From contig CAZKUN010000054.1 in assembly GCA_964555935.1 (NCBI GenBank), positions 1 through 42,654 on the forward strand: a DNA stretch of 42,654 nt. Direction: 5' to 3'. Shown here piece by piece: positions 16,206 to 22,623 of the stretch. Position 1 is the stretch's first letter; each line of letters opens with the position of its first letter. The notes beneath the pieces are model-generated. The model was given only the letters and a program-made list of their open reading frames with translations. It ran no database searches and was not told where the DNA came from. Source of the DNA: CAZKUN01 sp964555935. Its GTDB lineage: Bacteria > Armatimonadota > Zipacnadia > Zipacnadales > VGFC01. The position numbers and the translations under genes were made by a program.

Positions 16206-17522
16206 ATGGCACCCCCTTCGCGGAGAGAGTTCATCGGGCAGGCAACCGTTGGCGCGGCGGCGATCGCGGCGGCATCGCGGGCGACGCCTCAGACCAGTCC
16301 GAACGAGAAGATCCACCTCGGCATCATCGGATGCGGTGGGATGGGACGAGCGAATCTGAACGCGTGCGCGGGGCAGAGCGACGTGGTTGTCACGGGCGCG
16401 TGCGATGTCTGGAAGGCGCGACGCGATGCGGTGGTTGCGGAGCATCCGGACACGTGCAAGCCGTATAGCGACTTCCGGGAGATGCTGCGGCAACCCGACA
16501 TCGATGCGGTGATCATCGGGACACCGCCGCATTGGCACTGCTTGCTATCGGTCGCGGCGGCGGAGGCGGGCAAGGACATCTACGTGCAGAAGCCGATGAC
16601 CCTCTACCCCGCCGAGAGCTTCGCCATCCGCAACGCGGTGAGGCAGCACGACGTGATCTGCCAGGTTGGCACGCAAATCCACGCGGGGGCGAACTACCGG
16701 CGCGTGGTGGAGCTGATCCGCTCGGGGAATCTGGGCGACATCGGCGCCGTGCGGACCTTCAACGTGATGAACCAGAGCCCGGCCGGCGTGGGCAAGAGCG
16801 AGGTCAACACGCCGCCGGAGGGGATGGACTGGGACTTCTGGTGCGGGCCGTCGCCGCACTGCGATTTCAACCCCATCCTGGCGGCGAACGCCTACAACCA
16901 CGGATCGTGGATGGACTACAGCGGCGGATGGACGCCTGGCATGGCGCCGCATATCATCGATCTCCCCGTCTGGGCGATGGATCTAGGCTTCCCGCTGGAG
17001 ACGTGCAGCACGGGCGGGCGGTACTTCCTCGACGACGACGGCGACGCGTACGACAACCATGAGGTGCTGTGGCGCTATCCGACGACGACGATGACGTGGA
17101 TGAGTTCGCTGACGAACAGTTACGGATTCGACTTCCACGGCGACAGCGCGCCGAGGCGGCGACTGGGGATCTACTTCCACGGATCGAACGGGACGCTATT
17201 CAGCGACTATGGCAGCCACACGATCATCGCCGAGGGCGACAAAATGGAGGGGATGGAGACGCCCGAGGAGAGCATCCCGCCGTCGCCCGGACACGAGCGC
17301 GAGTGGCTGGACTGCATCAAGAGCCGCGAGCAACCGACGGTGAACGCCGATTACCACGTGAAGGTCGACATCCCGGTGGTGCTGAGCCTGATGAGCTACA
17401 AGCTGGGACGGTCGGTGCAGTTCGACCCGGAGACGGAGAAAGTGATCGGCGACAAGGCCGCGATCAAGATGAGCAAGCCCCAGTACCGCAGCCCGTGGAA
17501 GTTCCCGAACGAGTACGTGTAG
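16206..17522 (+). CDS. Tat-exported Gfo/Idh/MocA oxidoreductase
   Basis: 438 aa. The ATG at 16206 is preferred over 16200 because GGGAGG at 16192-16197 is 8 nt away. SRREFIGQ is a twin-arginine signal followed by an Ala-rich hydrophobic stretch. The Rossmann fold starts with IGIIGCGGMG-type residues (here LGIIGCGGMG) and continues with VIIGTPPHWH and the catalytic Lys in YVQKPMT; QKP for EKP is common in exported members. The C-terminal half holds the substrate-binding beta sheet, including HIIDLPVWA. It oxidises or isomerises a sugar or sugar-derived substrate with a bound nicotinamide cofactor, probably in the periplasm. Confidence 0.93.
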   Translation: MAPPSRREFIGQATVGAAAIAAASRATPQTSPNEKIHLGIIGCGGMGRANLNACAGQSDVVVTGACDVWKARRDAVVAEHPDTCKPYSDFREMLRQPDIDAVIIGTPPHWHCLLSVAAAEAGKDIYVQKPMTLYPAESFAIRNAVRQHDVICQVGTQIHAGANYRRVVELIRSGNLGDIGAVRTFNVMNQSPAGVGKSEVNTPPEGMDWDFWCGPSPHCDFNPILAANAYNHGSWMDYSGGWTPGMAPHIIDLPVWAMDLGFPLETCSTGGRYFLDDDGDAYDNHEVLWRYPTTTMTWMSSLTNSYGFDFHGDSAPRRRLGIYFHGSNGTLFSDYGSHTIIAEGDKMEGMETPEESIPPSPGHEREWLDCIKSREQPTVNADYHVKVDIPVVLSLMSYKLGRSVQFDPETEKVIGDKAAIKMSKPQYRSPWKFPNEYV

Positions 17523-17561
17523 GGAACGGCAGGGGACGGGGACGGCCGGGGGAGGTGTGGC

Positions 17562-17780
17562 GTGGATGTGAGTGGGCTATTACTGATGGTCCTGCCGGCG
17601 GCTGTCATTGGGGCGACGATGGGAGTGCTAACGGCGCAGGAGATATACCGACGATGGCCCCATCTCAACCGGGACCACGGCGGCGGGGCGCTGTATCTGT
17701 ATCTTGGGCTGGGAGGGGGCGTGGGAGCGGGCGCTCTCTGGGCCGGGATCATGTGGCTTTCCGTGTTTCGGATGCACTAG
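17562..17780 (+). CDS. Small membrane protein, two helices
   Basis: 72 aa, starting with GTG at 17562 and preceded by GGGGGAGG. Two hydrophobic segments (about residues 5-25 and 45-67) flank a charged loop, YRRWPHLNRDHGG. It follows the oxidoreductase gene by 39 nt. No family was recognised. Confidence 0.65.
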   Translation: MDVSGLLLMVLPAAVIGATMGVLTAQEIYRRWPHLNRDHGGGALYLYLGLGGGVGAGALWAGIMWLSVFRMH

Positions 17781-17870
17781 TGAACTGTGGACGGTACGCC
17801 CGACGCTGATCGGTGAGGGTTGCGAAGGGCTAGGGAATTGCATCCGCCCAACGACCAAGGAGGGTCTGCG

Positions 17871-18290
17871 ATGACTAAGCGACAGTTCTACATTGCCCTT
17901 GCAGTTCTCGCTGTAGCTGGAGTGTTTGGTGGTATGGTGGCGGACCGCGTGGTGACGCAATCAGCGACGGCGCAGCCCGCGGCGGAGCTACCCGCGGCGG
18001 CTGATGAGGCGGATCTGCGCGACCAGATGCTCGGAATCGTCGTGGACGGCGAGTTCCAGCGGGTCGCGAAGGGCGAAGCGCTAGCCGTAACGACGAGGCT
18101 CACCTCTATCCAGATGCAGGCGGCCATCGCGCCGGAAGCCGCGGAGCTGGACCTGAGGGCGTTTGAGGGCCGCGCGGTCATGGTGGCCGGGATCGACGGC
18201 GGCGGATGGGTGTACGAGGCGGCCGTGATTGACTATGCGGGCGCGATCCTGACGGAAGTTGTGATGGAGACGTACTCGGGCGAGGAATAG
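17871..18290 (+). CDS. Membrane-anchored hypothetical protein
   Basis: 139 aa. A strong AAGGAGG fixes the ATG at 17871. Residues 6-26 form one hydrophobic segment, either a signal peptide or an anchor, followed by an Ala-rich linker and a small globular domain (about residues 50-139). That domain contains EGRAVMVAGIDGGGWVYEA and VIDYAGAILTEVV, a pattern reminiscent of small beta-barrel (OB-like) domains. The function is unknown. Confidence 0.8.
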   Translation: MTKRQFYIALAVLAVAGVFGGMVADRVVTQSATAQPAAELPAAADEADLRDQMLGIVVDGEFQRVAKGEALAVTTRLTSIQMQAAIAPEAAELDLRAFEGRAVMVAGIDGGGWVYEAAVIDYAGAILTEVVMETYSGEE

Positions 18291-18496
18291 AGGCCGGGCA
18301 GACGGCGGTGCGAGCTGGAAGCTCGCGGTCCAAGACGGCCAGAGCACCAGGGCCGGATGGAGCAAGCGCAGGCACGGAGACTCGATGAGTTACCCTATGC
18401 CTGCGCCACGCACACTCCCATTCGGCCCCTCCGGACGGCATGACAGCCCCATTGGCTGCACCTCCCTATAGTCGATTTGCGCCACCGTCGCCGTCT
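18291..18496. other. Intergenic stretch with a small hairpin
   Basis: GCGAGCT/AGCTCGC at 18310-18326 is a perfect 7 bp stem shortly after the stop codon. ATTCGGCCCCTCC-GACGG at 18420-18438 recurs at 24338-24356 between ilvD and ilvB with one difference (18 of 19). No gene was found here. Confidence 0.5.
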
Positions 18497-18568
18497 GTGC
18501 CAGCGGGTCTCCCGACCCGCTAGTCGTTGGCCCGGATAAGGCTAGCGGGTCGGGAGACCCGCTGGCAC
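18497..18568. repeat. REPIN-like inverted pair, 27 bp perfect arms
   Basis: Arms 18497-18523 and 18542-18568 are exact reverse complements separated by 18 nt. Each arm is itself a hairpin (AGCGGGTC/GACCCGCT). Two inverted REP units in one element is the REPIN layout. Confidence 0.85.
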
Positions 18569-18605
18569 GGAACGGATGCTGACGCGGACCAATTCGCCCG
18601 GTACC

Positions 18606-18634
18606 TTGCATTACACGGTAGCGTGTGGTACACT
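18606..18634 (+). promoter_or_regulatory. Promoter of the padR gene, probably leaderless
   Basis: TTGCAT (18606-18611), a 17 nt spacer and TACACT (18629-18634) end 7 nt before the ATG at 18642. No Shine-Dalgarno sequence fits in between. Confidence 0.65.
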
Positions 18635-18641
18635 ATACTCC

Positions 18642-18995
18642 ATGCGGAAGGGTGACTGGCTCACACAAGTGAGGAAGGGTGCGGTGGAACTGTGCATTCT
18701 GGCGCTGCTGGATGAGCGGGAGCGCTACGGGTATGAGATCGTGCAGGAGTTGAACTCTCCCGGTGAGGTCATCATCGCCGAGGGCTCGATCTACCCCCTC
18801 CTGAAGCGGCTGAGCACCCAAGGGTGGGTGACGGCGGCGTGGCGCGAATCTCAGTCCGGTCCGCCGCGGAAGTACTACTCGCTGACGGAGCCGGGACGCG
18901 CTCACTTGACATCGATCGCAGGCCAGTGGAAGCAGTTCACCGGGTTTGTGAATCGTCTGCTTGGAGGTGCTGAGGATGACAACTCTCTCCGATGA
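18642..18995 (+). CDS. PadR-family transcriptional regulator
   Basis: 117 aa, the compact PadR type. The winged helix is clear: ELCILALLDERERYGYEIVQEL, then IIAEGSIYPLLKRLSTQGWV and PPRKYYSLTEPGRAHL. Members are usually repressors that respond to small molecules or envelope stress and often control the adjacent membrane genes. The coding end overlaps the next gene by 20 nt, so the two are coupled. The start codon lies where transcription should begin, which suggests a leaderless mRNA and possible autoregulation. Confidence 0.93.
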   Translation: MRKGDWLTQVRKGAVELCILALLDERERYGYEIVQELNSPGEVIIAEGSIYPLLKRLSTQGWVTAAWRESQSGPPRKYYSLTEPGRAHLTSIAGQWKQFTGFVNRLLGGAEDDNSLR

Positions 18996-19764
18996 GAGTC
19001 GCAAGGCTGTGGATGAGTACCTTCGGAAGCTCGAGGCAGGCCTGACGGATCTGCCCGAAGATGAACGGGCCGACGCGGTGGCGGAGACCCGCAGCCACAT
19101 CGAAGAGGCCGTGGCGCGCATCCGGGAGGATGAGGCGGCGGCCGTGGGGACGGTTCTGAGGGGTCTCGGAGAGCCGGAGGCGTTTGCCGAGGGGCTGGTC
19201 GACGGCGACTTCGACGACGGAGAAAGACGCCAGGGACTTAGTGCTGTCCTGCCGCCACCCGTCCGACCCACGCCCACGCCTTTCCCGCCTACCCCTGCCC
19301 GGCGCCCGAACACGACATTGCGGGCGGGATGTATGTTCCTAGTGCTGCTTCCGGTGGCGTGGATCATCTTCCAGATCCCCGAGTGGACTCGCCCTACCAA
19401 GCCTGATTCCGGACAACAGCAGTGGATGGCGCAACACGAGACCATGCAGCAACTCGCCGTGGCAATCCAGGCGCGGGAAACCGAAGTCATCGAGGCGTTG
19501 CTACACCCGGACTTCGTGGCGGAAGCAGGCGTCACCGGCGCGGACCTCCTCATGCCCGCAGGGGTCGGCATGATCGTCCGCACGGATGGCGGCCCTGTTC
19601 CATTTGAGCCGGACGCCGTTGAGCACGGGCTGCGTGGCATCGACCAAATGGGAAGCTCTCAGACAGTGCTCGCGGCGAACGTCTACACGCTCAAATGGCA
19701 GAACGGGGAGTGGCTTATCAGCGGTGTTCGCGAATGGGACGCTCCGCCCATGCCCGCGCCCTGA
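18976..19764 (+). CDS. HAAS-domain membrane protein 1
   Basis: 262 aa. The ATG at 18976 has GGAGG upstream, inside the end of padR. Residues 1-75 form the helical HAAS/DUF1700-like domain (YLRKLEAGL, DAVAETRSHIEEAV, LRGLGEPEAFAEGL), which is the usual partner encoded with PadR. A Pro-rich linker and one membrane helix (about residues 112-130) follow. The C-terminal part is probably outside the membrane and has an NTF2-like or SnoaL-like flavour. By analogy the pair would form a signal-responsive switch. The N-terminal third is duplicated in the next gene. Confidence 0.85.
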   Translation: MTTLSDESRKAVDEYLRKLEAGLTDLPEDERADAVAETRSHIEEAVARIREDEAAAVGTVLRGLGEPEAFAEGLVDGDFDDGERRQGLSAVLPPPVRPTPTPFPPTPARRPNTTLRAGCMFLVLLPVAWIIFQIPEWTRPTKPDSGQQQWMAQHETMQQLAVAIQARETEVIEALLHPDFVAEAGVTGADLLMPAGVGMIVRTDGGPVPFEPDAVEHGLRGIDQMGSSQTVLAANVYTLKWQNGEWLISGVREWDAPPMPAP

Positions 19765-19808
19765 CGCGTCTTGGCGCAAGAGCCGTGGCGAGTTCGAAGG
19801 GTCCGAGG

Positions 19809-19876
19809 GGAAGCAGCTCACGGGGTTTGTGAATCGTCTGCATGGAGGTGCCGAGGATGACAACTCTCACCGATGA
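19809..19876 (+). pseudogene. Remnant of the padR 3' end
   Basis: The stretch TGFVNRL-GGAEDDNS-R followed by a stop matches the last residues of the PadR protein, including its overlap with the HAAS gene. It was carried along by the tandem duplication at an offset of 881 bp. Confidence 0.8.
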
Positions 19877-20639
19877 GAGTCGCAAGGCTGTGGACGATTA
19901 TCTGCGAAAACTCGAGGCAGGCCTGACGGAGCTATCGGAAGCCGAACGGGCCGACGCGGTGGCGGAAACGCGCAGCCATATCGAGGAGGCAGTGGCGCGC
20001 ATCCGCGAGGATGAGTCGGCGGCCGTGGGGACGGTACTGCGAGGCCTCGGCGAGCCTGAGGCGTTCGCCGAGGGCCTGGTGACCGGAGATGCGCAGGAAG
20101 AGCCGGTCGCAGAGGCAGTGGCCGTTCCGGTAGCGTCGGCCGCGGCGCCCGTAAGACGGCGCAGCCCGGTGGGATGGTGGATCGCGGGGTGTTTGGCCTT
20201 GCCGGTGGTGGCGGTGGTGGCGTGGGTTAGCGCGTACTTCGCGCTCTCTGGGGTCCAGACGAGGGGGGCGGTGGAGGAACGCAAGTGGCTTGCTCAAGAG
20301 CAAGAAGCCTCCGTCGACTACGAGCTTACCGCGCTGCGGGATGAGCTGCTCCGCATGCTCGTGGCGCGAGATGCGGCGGGGATGGCGGCACTGCGCCACC
20401 CCGAGCTAATGCCCGAAGATGACGTCTCGGGCGAGGATCTCCTTCTGCCGGAAGGGCCCGGTCGTCCTGAACTCGTCGAGACTGCGAGGGGAGGACCCAA
20501 CCGGGCGCACGTGACGGTCCACGGGGGCGGCGTAGTGCGGGAATACCACTTTGAGCTATTCGCCGGGACCTGGTACATCTGGAAACTCGAGCCGGCGGAG
20601 CTGGGAGATGGGCGCAGGTGGGACCCGGTGGTCCGCTGA
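19857..20639 (+). CDS. HAAS-domain membrane protein 2
   Basis: 260 aa. Residues 1-75 are nearly identical to those of the preceding gene. After that the sequences diverge: a basic RRRS segment, one membrane helix (about residues 104-127) and an unrelated-looking C-terminal domain ending with YHFELFAGTWYIWKLE. The extracytoplasmic parts therefore differ while the cytoplasmic HAAS parts are kept. This suggests two sensors feeding one PadR-type regulator, which is inference. The ribosome site GGAGG is copied from the padR end. Confidence 0.85.
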   Translation: MTTLTDESRKAVDDYLRKLEAGLTELSEAERADAVAETRSHIEEAVARIREDESAAVGTVLRGLGEPEAFAEGLVTGDAQEEPVAEAVAVPVASAAAPVRRRSPVGWWIAGCLALPVVAVVAWVSAYFALSGVQTRGAVEERKWLAQEQEASVDYELTALRDELLRMLVARDAAGMAALRHPELMPEDDVSGEDLLLPEGPGRPELVETARGGPNRAHVTVHGGGVVREYHFELFAGTWYIWKLEPAELGDGRRWDPVVR

Positions 20640-20669
20640 GGCGGGTCCCTGACGCCACCCGCCGCAGGA

Positions 20670-20697
20670 GTCAGGGCTTCGCAGGTCGAAGCCTGAC
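20670..20697. terminator. Hairpin between HAAS 2 and the next gene
   Basis: GTCAGG-G-CTTCG pairs with CGAAGCCTGAC with one bulged G. No T run follows, so it may be a weak terminator or another repeat-family hairpin. Confidence 0.4.
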
Positions 20698-20730
20698 CGC
20701 GGACGTCACTAGCGACTGCGGAGGTAGGCG

Positions 20731-22101
20731 ATGAGGATGAGCAACCCGGCTGTATGGACCGTGATGGCTCTGCTGCTAGCCCCCTTGTGTGGGTTCTGCC
20801 AGGACGAAGCCGCGCCCGAGATCGACCGGACCGACCCCACCGCCGTCGCGCGGGCGTACGCTGAGGCCTGTCGCGCGGGGGATACGGAAGCGGCGGTCGA
20901 GCTTGTGCACCCGGACGATCCGCTGCGACCCGCGCTGGCCATGGGGTTCCTGACGGAGGATGGGGAAACCGGGCTGCTCGCAGCGTCATTTGCCCGCATT
21001 TTCACCGAGCTGATGTTCGCGCCCACGAAGATCAACTTTGGAATCGAGGACGCTGCCGTCGAACAACTCGAGGATGGAACAGCCCAAGTCACGCTCAGAC
21101 GCACGTGGGCTGTCGACCAGAAGCTCGCCCTGAGCGAGGCCGAGGACGGCACCTGGTCGATTAAGGCACTGGCATCCGTCAAGGCCACCACTGGCTCGGA
21201 GCCCGTGTATATGTCAACGCGCGCGCCCATCACGCCCGGCGACGACCCGGACGAACTTCCTTTCATGGCGAAGTATGACTCGCAGGACCACCTCCGCGGG
21301 CTCGCGGAAGCCTTCGGAGAGTATGCTGACGAACACGACAGCACGCTCCCGCCCGCGGCATCGTGGGTCGATGCCATCGAGCCGTATGTCCTCGACCGTG
21401 ACCTGTTCGCGTGCCCCGGCGCTCCCGAGCAGGAGTACGGTTACGCCATGAACGTCTTGGCTGACGAAATCGAGATGCCGGAGGATTGGCGGGACCAACG
21501 TGGGCTCGTAATCCTCTTCGAGTGGCGCGGCGCCGAGCGAAACGCGGCGGTAATGCCCGAGGAACTCGCAGACATGGAGCCGTTCTGGCCGGACGGCTCG
21601 ATCGCGTTCGTAGACGCCGGGGCGTGGCCTGAACGCCTGCCTCGGGGCCTCACGATCGCCGAACTCGCCATGGCCGAGGAGCACGCCAGTACGTGCAGTT
21701 CGCATCTGCGGGCGCTGACGCGCGCGACGTTGAGGCACGCTCGCGACAACGACGGCATGCTCCCCGGCGCAGACACCTGGCAGGACGACATTGCGCTCTA
21801 CCTACTCGACGACACGGGCTTGGCTGATGTCTTCCGCTGCCCGGCCGCGGATGGCATCGACTTCGCGTACGCCATCAACTCCGAGATCGCCGGCACGGAC
21901 GCGACCGAGATCCGCGGACACGGCGACATCACGCTGTTCTTCGAGTCCGACCTGAACGTGGCGAACGCATCGGGCAATCCTGACATCGACGGCGCGGCGG
22001 AACTCCGCCACGTCGAGGACTCCGATACCGGGCGCCATAACCTCGGCGGAAGACTCAACGGCGACGTCATCAGCCTCCGCCCGCCAGAGGAGGATGAATA
22101 G
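20731..22101 (+). CDS. Exported protein with two pilin-head-like domains
   Basis: 456 aa. GGAGG lies 6 nt before the ATG, and a signal peptide ends near FCQ. Residues of about 28-155 look like an NTF2-type domain (DPTAVARAYAEACRAGD, then a lipocalin-like strand set). Residues of about 175-295 and 310-456 are two copies of the globular part seen in the pseudopilin at 10804: a helix with YADEHDSTLPPA or HARDNDGMLPGA, a W-x-D-x-I-x-x-Y stretch, a CPGA or CPAA motif, and YAMN or YAIN. Neither copy has the prepilin cleavage site or hydrophobic helix, so the protein cannot assemble like a pilin. The function is unknown. Confidence 0.8.
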   Translation: MRMSNPAVWTVMALLLAPLCGFCQDEAAPEIDRTDPTAVARAYAEACRAGDTEAAVELVHPDDPLRPALAMGFLTEDGETGLLAASFARIFTELMFAPTKINFGIEDAAVEQLEDGTAQVTLRRTWAVDQKLALSEAEDGTWSIKALASVKATTGSEPVYMSTRAPITPGDDPDELPFMAKYDSQDHLRGLAEAFGEYADEHDSTLPPAASWVDAIEPYVLDRDLFACPGAPEQEYGYAMNVLADEIEMPEDWRDQRGLVILFEWRGAERNAAVMPEELADMEPFWPDGSIAFVDAGAWPERLPRGLTIAELAMAEEHASTCSSHLRALTRATLRHARDNDGMLPGADTWQDDIALYLLDDTGLADVFRCPAADGIDFAYAINSEIAGTDATEIRGHGDITLFFESDLNVANASGNPDIDGAAELRHVEDSDTGRHNLGGRLNGDVISLRPPEEDE

Positions 22102-22114
22102 CGGGCTCTGATCC

Positions 22115-22143
22115 TTGACGCCTCCCACCGAATCTGGTATCCT
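22115..22143 (+). promoter_or_regulatory. Promoter of the T-box/ilv transcript
   Basis: TTGACG (22115-22120), a 17 nt spacer and TATCCT (22138-22143) lie 14 nt after the preceding stop codon. Transcription should start near 22150. Confidence 0.7.
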
Positions 22144-22233
22144 GCCGCACCAACATCCAGGGCTGGGTGGTGTTGCGCCCGGTCAGCTTCCCAATTGGGA
22201 GAGGAGTAGGCGGGAACTACCGTCAACGTCAGT

Positions 22234-22257
22234 GTCGGATCTGGAGATCCGACCTAC
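22234..22257. repeat. REP-like hairpin ending CTAC, inside T-box Stem I
   Basis: A perfect 9 bp stem GTCGGATCT/AGATCCGAC with loop GG is followed by CTAC. The same unit, slightly decayed, is at 36675. It lies between the AGTA and AGAGAG elements of Stem I. Confidence 0.8.
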
Positions 22258-22478
22258 GGGAGAGAGCCGGCGTAAGGTGCGAGGTCCGGTGTCGGTAGCC
22301 GCCGAAAGTCGCTTCCAGGGGACTCCGAAGAAAGCCTAGCGGCAGAGCAACGGGGCAGGAACCCCTATTGCCGCGCGGCGAGTAGAACGGAGCGCGTTTC
22401 GCGCGTTACAGCGTGCTCGAGGAGGTCGGGCCCAAGGGCTCGGCAAGCCGGGTGGTACCGCGAGGGCATGAACCACAG

Positions 22479-22512
22479 CCTCTCGTCCCAGCGATTGGGC
22501 GAGGGGTTTTTT
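22479..22512 (+). terminator. T-box regulated intrinsic terminator
   Basis: CCTCTCGTCCCA pairs with TTGGGCGAGGGG and is followed by six Ts. The 5' arm is the segment that pairs alternatively with the T-box antiterminator. Confidence 0.9.
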
Positions 22513-22560
22513 GCGTTTGGGCCGTATTGAGTGGTAATGTGGGGGATCACGGCGACGGCA

Positions 22561-22584
22561 GGGCGCGATGAATCACGCTCCTAC
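22561..22584. repeat. REP-like hairpin ending CTAC
   Basis: GGGCGCGA, loop TGAA and TCACGCTC (imperfect) are followed by CTAC. It lies between the T-box terminator and the ilvD ribosome site. Confidence 0.65.
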
Positions 22585-22623
22585 GAGCGATTTGGCGCAG
22601 AACGACAACCTGAGGAGACCGAT

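Larger units (their letters stand above)
22150..22512 (+). ncRNA. T-box riboswitch leader of the ilv operon
   Basis: Several T-box hallmarks are visible. The specifier loop has AGTA (22205-22208) opposite GAA (22304-22306), closed above by GGCGG and CTACCG (22209-22222) pairing with CGGTAG and CCGCC (22293-22303), and below by GGGAG pairing with CTTCC. AGAGAGCCGG (22261) and GGTGCGAG (22276) match the conserved AG bulge and distal loop. TGGTACCGCG (22453-22462) is the antiterminator T-box that pairs with the tRNA 3' end. A terminator follows. The triplet after GAA-A is GTC, a Val codon, so tRNA-Val is the likely effector; the register of the specifier is inference. The RNA would raise ilv expression when uncharged tRNA accumulates. 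Confidence 0.92.
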
